Positions 1 through 6,897 are shown, counted from the first letter of the stretch. The stretch: 8,181 nucleotides of DNA from an uncultured Eubacteriales bacterium (GCA_902775835.1 CACYNZ010000166.1:1-8181), one strand, 5' to 3'. The notes: generated from the sequence alone by a model not told the origin. Numbers and translations are program-made.

Positions 1-322
1 CATCAGCGGGGTCATCACCGACGAATCGCTGTGGTCCAAAAGAGGAACAGACGAGACGGAAGGAACCCAGATCGACCTTATTATTGAAAGAAACGATCAC
101 GTAATCAATATGTGCGAAATCAAATTCTACAGTGAAGAATTCACAGCTGACAGAGAATGTCATTTCTCTCTTGAACGCAGACAGCGGCTTCTTCGAGACA
201 TCGTTTCTCCAAAAACCTCCATATACAATACATTGATTACCACATTTGGCCTGAGACGCGTGGAATACTTTGGTGATTTTATGAATGTTATAACCCTGGA
301 TGATTTGTTCAAAGCAATGTAG
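1..322 (+). CDS. C-terminal part of an ATP-binding protein with a PD-(D/E)xK-like nuclease domain (5' end outside the window)
   Basis: This open frame enters from the left edge (first full codon at 2) and stops at TAG 320-322, leaving 106 visible residues. It has the usual C-terminus of a widespread group of prokaryotic AAA ATPases (archaeal-ATPase/DUF234-like architecture). The segment GTQIDLIIER is followed by NMCEIKFYS, giving Asp25 and Glu39-x-Lys41 (numbered from the first visible residue), which is the D...ExK core of a PD-(D/E)xK nuclease fold. A block ending in VTLDDLF-like residues (here VITLDDLFKAM) closes the protein. The ATPase half, with its Walker motifs, must lie to the left. 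An ATG at 110 could open a 70-residue frame, but it falls between the catalytic Asp and Glu, so it is internal. The biological role of these proteins is not settled; defence, toxin or mobile-element functions have been proposed. Family assignment is by recognition of the pattern, not by a search. Confidence 0.75.
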   Translation, partial: ISGVITDESLWSKRGTDETEGTQIDLIIERNDHVINMCEIKFYSEEFTADRECHFSLERRQRLLRDIVSPKTSIYNTLITTFGLRRVEYFGDFMNVITLDDLFKAM

Positions 323-397
323 AATCCCTGCCCTGCAGTTACTATGGACTTCAGTGCCAAAAATCAGATCAGGCCTAATTTATTACCTGATAAATAC

Positions 398-452
398 AAA
401 GGATCACGGACCATCTCTTATGTATCCCATAAGAGATGGTCCATGATCCTTT
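398..452. terminator. Long hairpin, possible bidirectional terminator between convergent genes
   Basis: The arms 398-422 and 428-452 are reverse complements over 25 positions with one mismatch (a C/A pair read on the + strand, a G/U wobble read on the - strand). They enclose a 5-nt loop. The outer stem ends in AAA on the left and TTT on the right, so each strand gives a short U-run, with only four T in a row. It lies 75 nt after the stop of the ATPase-nuclease gene and 139 nt after the stop of the opposing glycosidase gene. A shared terminator is therefore the simplest reading. The stem is much longer than a typical intrinsic terminator and the U-tracts are weak, so a palindromic repeat element is an alternative. 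Confidence 0.6.
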
Positions 453-591
453 TCCCTGTGTAAATGCCCCGGCAGACAAGTACATGCCCCGGGGGGTACC
501 TCATTCCCGGCAGCGTCATGTCATCCCAGGCGCATACAGCATTCCTGTCTTTCCGTTCCTATCCCTGCGGATCGTCTGCACATGCTCCGTA

Positions 592-2178
592 TTAGAACAG
601 GTCTCTCAAAGAAGTGTCAAGAGCGAGAATCGCCATGGCTTCCCTGCCCGGAAGCTGCACATCCACCTGTCCGGATACGTCTTCCATGGTACGGCTGCAT
701 GTCATATTCCAAGTATCAATGACATAAATATCATAGGCCGCGTTTTCCGGAAGACGGATATGGGAAAGAGCACTGCACTGAAGGTCCTTGTACCACAGGA
801 ACACCTGCTCCCCGCAGTGACCGGCGGCTTCCAGTTCACTCATGCAGAAATCATCCCGCGCTTCCTTACCCATGTCCGCCAGCAGATCCATAAAGAATCT
901 GCGGCTCTCGGGGCCCTGAGCCGCTTTTTCGCGCATCTCCTCATCTGTCACGCCGATACCGCTGTTCCAGCCCCAGTCCAGGGGCTCCAGGGGTCCGGGA
1001 AGCCGCTCCATGAGCCGGCGGAGGAAAGCAATCCGGGACACGCTTTCGCCGTGCAGAATGCCGCCCCTTGCCCACCAGACCACTTCTTCCTCTCCGGTAG
1101 CCGTGTTCCCGCGTGACATTTCCGTGCCCGGCAGGTATGTCTCGCCATGAGTGCAGTATCCGCCCACCGCGTGCACACGCCAGAATCTCGCCGCCATCTC
1201 CCTGCCGGAAATGGACCCCCAGAACTCGGGCAGGTTTCCTTCATAGCAGCACTCATCGATCAGAACCGGCTTCCCGGCCTTCTTGATGCGCTCAGCCGTG
1301 CGTGTCAGACACTTGGTCTGAATGGATGCATGGGTGATATTCTTCCGGCTGTAATCCCAGACCGCCAGACAGTTATGACAGCCCAGCATGTGATGATACG
1401 GATCATGGGAGGCCACAAACTCCTCGATTTCCTCATAGTCCTTCACGCTCATGTCGCGGCACAGATCATACTCATTGGCAAGACTCCACCAGAGCATGGG
1501 GTAGGCGGCAAAGCGGCGCAGCAGATAGTCCAGATAGACCAGATGATCCGCCTGGGGCATGGATTCAAAACCCCAGCGGTCATAGGGATGGAAGAGGATC
1601 AGGTCCACCTGAATGCCCATGGCAAAGATCCGCTCCAGCTTGCGCTCAAAGGCATCCCAGAATGCCATGCAGGGCCTGTGGGGATCCCAGGAACCGTCTT
1701 CGCGCTTTTCAAAAGCATAGTACTGCGGTTCATTGTGATTGTAGAGATAATGCTTCGGGAACACGCACAGACGCACCTTGTTGAACGGACTCCGCCGCAG
1801 GCTTTCCATGGTTTCATCTGTCAGCGCATCCGACTGATGCATCAGTGCGTAGACCGTGGTGCCAAAGGAATCAAAGCGCGTGCCGTCATCATAATACAGA
1901 TGCGTGCCTCTGGCGCGGACCGGACCATGCGCTCCTCTGGCGGGAAGGGCTTCTTCCTCAAACTCAGCCTTCACCTCACCGTCCACGCATATGTGATAGA
2001 CACCGGCCTGCAGCGGCAGGAAACGCAGCTGATACGTATCGCCGCCCGCATAAAAGCCCGGAATGATCGTTTCACTGCCGTCGGGAAAACGGACACGGGC
2101 CTTCATGGACACCTGTGCCCAGGAGCCCTCAGGCGCTTTGCCCTCAAACGTCCAGGATTTCATCTCATATACATGCAT
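592..2178 (-). CDS. DUF5060/DUF5605-like intracellular glycoside hydrolase family protein
   Basis: This 528-residue protein is read leftwards to a TAA stop. The N-terminal ~90 residues resemble the DUF5060 beta-sandwich module (YEMKSWTFEGKAPEG at the start, then FPDGSETIIPGFYAGGDTY). The region from about 95 to 420 looks like a clan GH-A TIM barrel, with a YYDDGTRFDSFGTTVYA opening, an FNKVRLCVFPK strand, WWSLANEYD (Glu236, candidate acid/base) and LIDECCYEG (Glu309, candidate nucleophile). The last ~80 residues look like the DUF5605 beta domain. There is no signal peptide, so a cytosolic enzyme acting on imported oligosaccharides or glycosides is likely. The substrate cannot be named. Relatives are grouped near apiosidase/DUF4038-type and other GH-A enzymes. 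The ATG at 2178 is preceded by a GGAAAG-type ribosome site; a second ATG five codons in has none. It has its own promoter and stands alone, with no transporter or regulator beside it. Confidence 0.75.
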   Translation of the reverse strand: MHVYEMKSWTFEGKAPEGSWAQVSMKARVRFPDGSETIIPGFYAGGDTYQLRFLPLQAGVYHICVDGEVKAEFEEEALPARGAHGPVRARGTHLYYDDGTRFDSFGTTVYALMHQSDALTDETMESLRRSPFNKVRLCVFPKHYLYNHNEPQYYAFEKREDGSWDPHRPCMAFWDAFERKLERIFAMGIQVDLILFHPYDRWGFESMPQADHLVYLDYLLRRFAAYPMLWWSLANEYDLCRDMSVKDYEEIEEFVASHDPYHHMLGCHNCLAVWDYSRKNITHASIQTKCLTRTAERIKKAGKPVLIDECCYEGNLPEFWGSISGREMAARFWRVHAVGGYCTHGETYLPGTEMSRGNTATGEEEVVWWARGGILHGESVSRIAFLRRLMERLPGPLEPLDWGWNSGIGVTDEEMREKAAQGPESRRFFMDLLADMGKEARDDFCMSELEAAGHCGEQVFLWYKDLQCSALSHIRLPENAAYDIYVIDTWNMTCSRTMEDVSGQVDVQLPGREAMAILALDTSLRDLF

Positions 2179-2229
2179 GTACTGTCTTTCCTTTCCCCAA
2201 AGCTCGCTGTAACTGGAACCACTATGAGA

Positions 2230-2258
2230 ATTATACAGACTGATCTCAAAAAAGGGAA
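2230..2258 (-). promoter_or_regulatory. Sigma-A-type promoter of the glycosidase gene
   Basis: Read on the minus strand, a perfect TATAAT -10 box lies at 2230-2235, 51 nt upstream of the ATG. A 17-nt spacer containing a T-rich run separates it from a weak -35 (TTCCCT, 2253-2258, three of six consensus bases). The strong -10 with a poor -35 would fit a promoter that depends on an activator or is tuned by a repressor. The GTGTACAC palindrome at 2271-2278 lies just upstream. Confidence 0.5.
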
Positions 2259-2463
2259 TATCATTTCATTGTGTACACCGGCTACAAAGGAAACTGCTTC
2301 TCAGGACAGGCTCTTGTGTTCTTTTCCCGGCAGTGCGTACTGCGCCGATCTGAAACAGCCGTTCCTGAAATCTGTATCCAGGGTGCATGCATGAAAGAGC
2401 AGATCGACGCGCCGGGTATACAAATGCCGGGCAGGCAGTACTGACAAACTTTGATTTCATTTC

Positions 2464-2492
2464 TTGTACAAGTCGTCATGGCATGGTATTCT
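2464..2492 (+). promoter_or_regulatory. Weak candidate promoter of the AAA-ATPase gene
   Basis: TTGTAC (2464-2469) and TATTCT (2487-2492) are separated by 17 nt and lie 33 nt before the chosen ATG. Matches are three and four of six, so this is a tentative assignment. A CTGACA hexamer at 2441-2446 matches the -35 better but has no fitting -10 box. Confidence 0.3.
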
Positions 2493-2525
2493 ATCCTAAA
2501 TGAGCTGAAATCGGAGGTCAGAGAA

Positions 2526-4121
2526 ATGGGAATCTATGTAAATCCGGGCAACAGCGGCTTCCAGGATATCTGCAGAAAGAATTATATTGATAAAACCGGG
2601 TTGATCTCACTCATCAACGATACAATCGGCACCTCAGAAAAACTCACCTGTATCAGCCGCCCCCGCAGATTTGGGAAATCATTCGCAGCCCAGATGCTTT
2701 GCGCCTATTATGATAAATCCTGTGATTCAAGCGTTCTGTTTGACAGCAGAGAAATCTCCAGATTCCCTTCTTACCGGCAGCACTTGAATCAATACGACGT
2801 AATCTATATCGATATGTCAGGCACCTATCCATTCACAGACCATTATCATTCCCTCGTTCCATTTCTCAGCAGAAGAATCACTGAAGAACTGCAAAGCGCC
2901 TATCCGCTGCTTTCACCCGGTGAAGATCTTCCCGCCACGCTTGCGCGGGCAGCGGTTCATACAGCTCACAAGTTCATCATGATTATCGATGAATGGGATG
3001 CGCCAATCAGGGAAGCGCCGGAAGTCGAAAAAGAATATCTCAGATTTCTGCGCTCCATGTTCAAAAACAGTGGTGTTACCTCTCAGGCTTTCGCTGCTGT
3101 GTACATGACAGGTATTCTGCCGATCAAGAAAGACGGTTCCCAGTCAGCCATATCCGATTTTCAGGAATTCACCATGCTGAAGCCTGCTGATTTTGCCAGC
3201 TATGTCGGTTTTACTGAGCAAGAAGTCAAGCAGCTTTGTCTTCAGAATCACTCCGATTTTTCTGAGATGAAAAAATGGTATGACGGCTATTCTCTGGGTA
3301 ATGTTGAATCCATCTACAACCCCAACTCTGTCATGAAAGCCATTCGATTCAGGGATTTTGATTCCTACTGGTCTGAAACTTCCGCTGCCAGCAGCCTTAT
3401 GCAGTATATCAGCCGAGACCTGGGAGACCTGCGGAAAACAGTGGCTGAACTGATCGGAGGCGTAGAGGTAGATGTGGATACCAAAGGATTCTCCAATGAC
3501 CTCACAACCCTCAAAAACCGTGACGACATTCTGACTTTGCTCATTCATCTGGGATATCTGGCGTACAATGAATCAACCAAAAAAGCGCGGATTCCCAACG
3601 AAGAAGTCCGCCTGGAATTTGTCCGAACCATCCGTGAAGATAAAAACCCGGAAACATTGAAGCGCGTGCAGGAAAGCGATCAGCTTATCTGGAATACCAT
3701 CCACAGGGATTCAGAAGCTGTAGCCTCCCAGATTGAAAAAGTGCATATGGAAGCCACAAACCCTCTCAATGCAAATCATGAGAATTCTCTGCGCTCCGTT
3801 ATCCAGCTCGCATACTTCAGTTACAAGGATTACTATCTCAAAATGGAAGAATTACCGGCTGGGCATGGCTATGCAGACATCGTTTATCTGCCCAGGCAGG
3901 GAATGCAGGTTCCCGCGCTGGTCGTAGAACTCAAATGGAACCATTCAGCAGAAGCAGCAATTCAGCAGATCAAAAATGGAAAATATCCGGAATCACTGCA
4001 TGATTACAGCCACGAAATACTGCTTGTCGGAATAAATTATGATAAAAGTGCCCCAGCCGGACATCGTAAATATACCTGCATCATTGAGCCCTGGCATTCC
4101 GATGCTTCAGCCCATGCCTAG
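2526..4121 (+). CDS. AAA-ATPase-like protein with C-terminal PD-(D/E)xK nuclease domain (PF09820/PF08011 type)
   Basis: This 531-residue protein has the architecture of the family often annotated 'AAA family ATPase' or DUF1703. The N-terminus MGIYVNPGNSGFQ...YIDKTGLI is characteristic. The P-loop is the family form SRPRRFGKS (44-52) and Walker B is FIMIIDEWDAP (150-160). A WYDGY motif at 251-255 and a YNPNSVM segment (264-270) follow. The C-terminal nuclease-like core is GYADIVYL (Asp451) followed by VVELKW (Glu468-x-Lys470). I chose the ATG at 2526 because GGAGG at 2513-2517 sits 8 nt upstream and the protein begins as its family does; the open frame extends further upstream to a TTG at 2451, which lacks support. 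Function is unresolved; cytosolic nuclease or host-conflict roles are inferred, not shown. Its sequence is AT-richer than the genes to its right, a possible sign of transfer. Such genes tend to occur in many copies per genome. Confidence 0.88.
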   Translation: MGIYVNPGNSGFQDICRKNYIDKTGLISLINDTIGTSEKLTCISRPRRFGKSFAAQMLCAYYDKSCDSSVLFDSREISRFPSYRQHLNQYDVIYIDMSGTYPFTDHYHSLVPFLSRRITEELQSAYPLLSPGEDLPATLARAAVHTAHKFIMIIDEWDAPIREAPEVEKEYLRFLRSMFKNSGVTSQAFAAVYMTGILPIKKDGSQSAISDFQEFTMLKPADFASYVGFTEQEVKQLCLQNHSDFSEMKKWYDGYSLGNVESIYNPNSVMKAIRFRDFDSYWSETSAASSLMQYISRDLGDLRKTVAELIGGVEVDVDTKGFSNDLTTLKNRDDILTLLIHLGYLAYNESTKKARIPNEEVRLEFVRTIREDKNPETLKRVQESDQLIWNTIHRDSEAVASQIEKVHMEATNPLNANHENSLRSVIQLAYFSYKDYYLKMEELPAGHGYADIVYLPRQGMQVPALVVELKWNHSAEAAIQQIKNGKYPESLHDYSHEILLVGINYDKSAPAGHRKYTCIIEPWHSDASAHA

Positions 4122-4170
4122 AGGATGTTCTGTCCATACCGTCCGAGGAGGTCATGTGAATCATGGAAGG

Positions 4171-4207
4171 CCGCTGATATGCATTGTCAGCGGTTTTCTT
4201 TCTTTTG
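4171..4207 (+). terminator. Intrinsic terminator after the AAA-ATPase gene
   Basis: CCGCTGA (4171-4177) pairs with TCAGCGG (4187-4193) around a 9-nt loop. The stem is followed directly by TTTTCTTTCTTTT. It lies 49 nt after the ATPase stop codon. Its T-tract runs into the -35 box of the next promoter. Confidence 0.8.
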
Positions 4208-4233
4208 ACATGCCTTACAGCTTCTGCTATGAT
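4205..4233 (+). promoter_or_regulatory. Near-consensus promoter of the flippase-capA operon
   Basis: TTGACA (4205-4210) is a perfect -35. A 17-nt spacer leads to TATGAT (4228-4233), five of six for the -10. The predicted start of transcription is near 4240, which gives a leader of only about 20 nt containing the ribosome binding site. Confidence 0.75.
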
Positions 4234-4243
4234 TTTCTTCCGG

Positions 4244-4252
4244 AAAGGAGGG
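4244..4252 (+). promoter_or_regulatory. Strong ribosome binding site that places the flippase start at ATC 4260
   Basis: AAAGGAGGG is an almost ideal Shine-Dalgarno sequence. Counting 8 nt from the GGAGG core (4247-4251) reaches ATC at 4260-4262, exactly where homologous flippases would begin. No ATG, GTG or TTG exists in this frame between the upstream stop (TGA 4230-4232) and GTG 4353. Confidence 0.7.
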
Positions 4253-4259
4253 ACACGCA

Positions 4260-5702
4260 ATCAATACCCGGAAAAATACACTTTACAATGTTTCCTATCG
4301 GGTTTTTTCCCTGCTTCTCCCCCTGATCACCGCACCGTTCCTTTCACGGACTGTGGGGCAGCACGGCGTCGGACTGTACAGCTACAGCTGGAACATCTCC
4401 TATGTCTTTGTCCTGATCGGCACCCTGGGCCTTGAAAACTACGGCGTCCGCGCCCTGAGCCGTGTCCGGGATGATCCGGACAGGCTGGATCGGACCTTTT
4501 CTTCGATCTATACCATGCAGCTTCTCTGGGCCGGAGCCGTGCTCCTTGTCTATCTCGGGTATGTTTTCCTGGTGGCCGGTGAAGAACGGGTGATCTCCCT
4601 GAGCCTGACCTTCATGAGTGTTTCCTGCCTCATCAATGTGGACTGGGCGCTCATGGGCCTTGACCGGTTCCGTCCCATTGCCCTGCGCAATACATGCGTC
4701 AAGCTTCTCGCGGCAGCTGCGGTATTTCTGCTGGTGCGCTCACCGGAGGATCTGTGGATCTATGGTCTGGTCTGGTCCGTATCCACCTGCATCGGCTGTA
4801 TTTCCTGCTTTGTCAGTCTCCGCAGCACCGTGCATTTCCGTATGGCGCCGCTGCGCGATGCTTTCAGGCACTTTCCGCCCTGCGCCGCCCTGTTCCTCTC
4901 GGTCCTTGCCGTATCCGTGTATCGGACCATGGACAAGGTCATGGTAGGTGCCATTTCAGGCATGTCCCAGAACGGACTGTATGAAAACGCGGAAAAGATT
5001 GTCTACTGTCTTTCCGGTTTCATCTCCGCCTTCGGCACGGTCATGCTGCCCCGGGCGTCCCATCTGCTGGAAACCGGAAAAAAGGAGGACGTGCTGCGCG
5101 GCATCCGCCTGTCCATGCACCTGATTCTGCCCATGACCCTGGCCATGGCGTTCGGACTGGCCGGCGTCAGTGAAGAACTCTGTCCCCTGTTCTACGGCGA
5201 GGAATTCACCGCCTCCGGTCCCCTGATGGCGCCCCTGGGGCTGAGCCTTGTCATGATCGGGTTTGCCAATGTCATCCGCACCCAGTGGATCCTTCCCTCC
5301 GGAAGGGATCATGTGCTGATCCGGTCCGTGCTCGCCGGCGCCTGCGTCAATCTGGTCATGAACCTGACCCTGATTCCCCGCATGCAGGCCATGGGTGCCG
5401 TGATCGGGACGCTGGCGGCGGAGCTCACCGTCCCCATTGTCCAGTGGCTGCATGTGCGGCATGATCTGAACTACCGCACCTACATGAAAACGCTTGGGCT
5501 CTATCTCTGTCCTTCCCTTGCCATGTACGCCCTGGTACGGCTGATCCCGGATACATATTCCTGGCCCAATCTCATCCTTCGGATGTTCTGCGGTGCCCTT
5601 TTCTTCGGACTCGCCCTGCTTCTCATCTGGAAGCGTTTCCAGCCCGGCATGCTGCGTCTTCTGCTCGGCCGGGGCCGGTCTTCCGGACACTCCGTTTCCT
5701 GA
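4260..5702 (+). CDS. Wzx-like oligosaccharide (repeat-unit) flippase, apparent ATC start codon
   Basis: This integral membrane protein of the MOP superfamily (polysaccharide biosynthesis/RfbX type, PF01943-like) probably flips lipid-linked sugar repeat units across the membrane for capsule or wall polysaccharide assembly. Read from 4260 it has 480 residues, the usual length. The N-terminus NTRKNTLYNVSYRVFSLL then LPLITAPFLSRTVGQ matches the first membrane segment of the family. GLYSYSWNISYVFVLIGTLG, ENYGVRALSRVRDD, a RTMDKVMVGA segment and repeated hydrophobic stretches follow, consistent with 12-14 helices. The first standard start, GTG 4353, lies after that conserved helix and has no ribosome site. 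The true start is therefore most likely ATC 4260, or an ATG changed by mutation or sequencing error. It is the first gene of an operon with capA, 49 nt downstream. The transported sugar cannot be inferred, as no glycosyltransferases are present here. Confidence 0.85.
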   Translation: MNTRKNTLYNVSYRVFSLLLPLITAPFLSRTVGQHGVGLYSYSWNISYVFVLIGTLGLENYGVRALSRVRDDPDRLDRTFSSIYTMQLLWAGAVLLVYLGYVFLVAGEERVISLSLTFMSVSCLINVDWALMGLDRFRPIALRNTCVKLLAAAAVFLLVRSPEDLWIYGLVWSVSTCIGCISCFVSLRSTVHFRMAPLRDAFRHFPPCAALFLSVLAVSVYRTMDKVMVGAISGMSQNGLYENAEKIVYCLSGFISAFGTVMLPRASHLLETGKKEDVLRGIRLSMHLILPMTLAMAFGLAGVSEELCPLFYGEEFTASGPLMAPLGLSLVMIGFANVIRTQWILPSGRDHVLIRSVLAGACVNLVMNLTLIPRMQAMGAVIGTLAAELTVPIVQWLHVRHDLNYRTYMKTLGLYLCPSLAMYALVRLIPDTYSWPNLILRMFCGALFFGLALLLIWKRFQPGMLRLLLGRGRSSGHSVS

Positions 5703-5707
5703 AAAAC

Positions 5708-5716
5708 TTATCCACA
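5708..5716 (+). promoter_or_regulatory. Isolated consensus DnaA box
   Basis: TTATCCACA, the classical high-affinity DnaA-binding nonamer, lies in the 49-nt gap between the flippase and capA genes. It is single, with no second box or AT-rich unwinding region nearby, so it is not an origin. It may be chance. Confidence 0.25.
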
Positions 5717-5751
5717 GTCTCTGCACATCTGTCCATGCCTGGAGGTTTATT

Positions 5752-6783
5752 ATGCGCCGATTTCTGATCCTGCTCCTGCTCGTTTCCCTGCCTGTTATCA
5801 GCCTTGCGGATACCACCCTGACCCTTTCCTTTACCGGGGATGTCACCCTGGGCAGTGAAGAATGGGTGCGCCTGAAGGAAAACTCCTTTGACAGCGTGGC
5901 TGCCCGTGAAGGCTATGACTATTTCTTCAGGAACTTCACGCCCCTGTTCTCCGCGGATGACTACACCGTGGTCAATCTGGAGGGTGTGCTCAGTGATTCG
6001 CCTGCCGGTGAAAAGACCAGCAAGCAGTACCGTTTCCGCGGGCCTGTGGACTTTGCGGACATTCTCGTGCGCTCCTCCATTGAGTCCGTGAACGTCTCCA
6101 ACAACCATTCCCAGGACTATTCCGCCCAGGGCTTTGAGGATACCAAGAACGCCCTCACATCTCACGGCGTGCACTATTTTGGATATTCCGCCTATGACAT
6201 CCTGGAAAAGGACGGTATCCGCATTGCCTTCTTCGGCCTGGTCTCACCGAAGTTCATGTCCCATTTCCCGGGATGCAGGGAGGAAATCCGCCGGCTCAAG
6301 GCAGAGGAAAATGTCAACTTTGTGGTGTTCACCTTTCATGCCGGTGCCGAATATGGGCGCTACCGCAACAGCATGCAGCAGAACTATGCCCGCAAGGCCA
6401 TCGACGCCGGTGCGGACCTGGTCATCATGCACCATCCGCATGTGCTTCAGGGCATGGACATTTACAAGAACCGGAGCATCGCATACTCTCTGGGCAACTT
6501 CTGCTTCGGCGGCAACACCGCCGTGCGCGCCATTGAAACGGCCCTGCTGCAGGTGGATCTGACCTTTGCCGATGACGGCACCTATCTCGGTCAGCAGCTC
6601 CGCATTTACCCGGCACATATATCCGGCACCAATCCGGACAACAACTTCCAGCCTGTCCTGGTCTCCGGCGAAGAAGCAGAAGCTGTCATGAAACTGATTC
6701 AGCAGGATACGAAATTTGATCTGGAGCCCTTCAACCCCGAGCTCGGCTACGCCCTGCAGCCCTATCTGCCTGCAGAGCAGTAA
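5752..6783 (+). CDS. CapA family capsule / poly-gamma-glutamate synthesis protein (PGA_cap metallophosphoesterase fold)
   Basis: This 343-residue protein has an N-terminal signal peptide (MRRFLILLLLVSLPVISLA, likely cut before Asp20) and acts outside the membrane. It has the ordered motifs of the PF09587 family: SFTGDVTLG (Asp30), VNLEG (74-78), SNNHSQDY (Asn118, His119), FHAGAEY (His196), MHHPHVLQG (His228, His230) and YSLGNF (245-250). These are the metal- and phosphate-binding positions of the calcineurin-like fold. The third motif reads HAG, where I would expect HWG in many relatives. Family members take part in poly-gamma-glutamate or capsule production or attachment, but the exact activity is often unknown. 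I chose ATG 5752 because GGAGG at 5741-5745 sits 6 nt before it and the signal peptide begins there; the open frame reaches back into the flippase gene without support. It is co-transcribed with the flippase gene. Confidence 0.88.
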   Translation: MRRFLILLLLVSLPVISLADTTLTLSFTGDVTLGSEEWVRLKENSFDSVAAREGYDYFFRNFTPLFSADDYTVVNLEGVLSDSPAGEKTSKQYRFRGPVDFADILVRSSIESVNVSNNHSQDYSAQGFEDTKNALTSHGVHYFGYSAYDILEKDGIRIAFFGLVSPKFMSHFPGCREEIRRLKAEENVNFVVFTFHAGAEYGRYRNSMQQNYARKAIDAGADLVIMHHPHVLQGMDIYKNRSIAYSLGNFCFGGNTAVRAIETALLQVDLTFADDGTYLGQQLRIYPAHISGTNPDNNFQPVLVSGEEAEAVMKLIQQDTKFDLEPFNPELGYALQPYLPAEQ

Positions 6784-6826
6784 TCCATGTGCCTGTTACG
6801 ATAAAACCTGCGGTTTTCTTCCTATT

Positions 6827-6861
6827 GGAAAAGCCCGGATCACACCGATCCGGGCTTTTCC
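6827..6861. terminator. Bidirectional terminator between capA and the converging acetyltransferase gene
   Basis: A perfect 15-bp inverted repeat (6827-6841 and 6847-6861) encloses a 5-nt loop. The GC-rich core GCCCGGATC is flanked by AAAA on the left and TTTT on the right, so it works as a hairpin plus U-run on both strands. It lies 43 nt after the capA stop and 36 nt after the stop of the opposing gene. Confidence 0.88.
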
Positions 6862-6897
6862 TGTCCATCATCTGCAGACATATGCGAATATACAAAA

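Larger units (their letters stand above)
2179..2525. other. Divergent intergenic region between the glycosidase and AAA-ATPase genes
   Basis: These 347 nt separate two divergently transcribed genes. The left end carries the promoter of the glycosidase gene and the right end a weak candidate promoter and the ribosome site of the ATPase gene. The middle (about 2280-2440) contains only short, weak frames with no recognisable product. It holds small palindromes: GTGTACAC at 2271-2278, which lies upstream of the glycosidase promoter and could be an operator, and TGCATGCA at 2384-2391. I see no RNA gene or riboswitch that I can support. Confidence 0.5.

Noticed and set aside
464..492. Direct repeat ATGCCCCGG (464-472 and 484-492) and nearby CCCCGGGG/GGTACC palindromes
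   Set aside because: Only two short copies in G+C-rich spacer; not enough for an array or an attachment site, and no CRISPR-like spacing.
1147..2394. Open + strand frame of about 415 codons, and another at 436-1116
   Set aside because: Both lie antisense to the glycosidase gene, whose minus-strand product has clear domain motifs. The + strand translations show no recognisable family and arise from G+C-rich codon structure.
2266..2479. Short minus-strand frames in the gap before the AAA-ATPase gene
   Set aside because: Two overlapping frames of about 65 codons show no supported ribosome site and no recognisable composition; they also overlap the ATPase promoter region.
4156..4326. Possible small gene starting at GTG 4156 after GAGGAGG (4145-4151), running across the terminator and into the flippase gene
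   Set aside because: It would contain the terminator stem, the promoter and the next ribosome site within its coding region, and its product resembles nothing. The ATG at 4154, after the same ribosome-like site, is followed at once by TGA.
5593..5751. Upstream extension of capA into the flippase coding region
   Set aside because: The extension lacks a ribosome site and would bury the signal peptide; ATG 5752 has a good site and begins directly with the signal sequence.
4956..5846. Open minus-strand frame of 296 codons opposite the flippase gene
   Set aside because: Its translation is rich in Gln, His, Gly and Asp, typical of the antisense of a membrane protein gene; the + strand encodes a convincing flippase.
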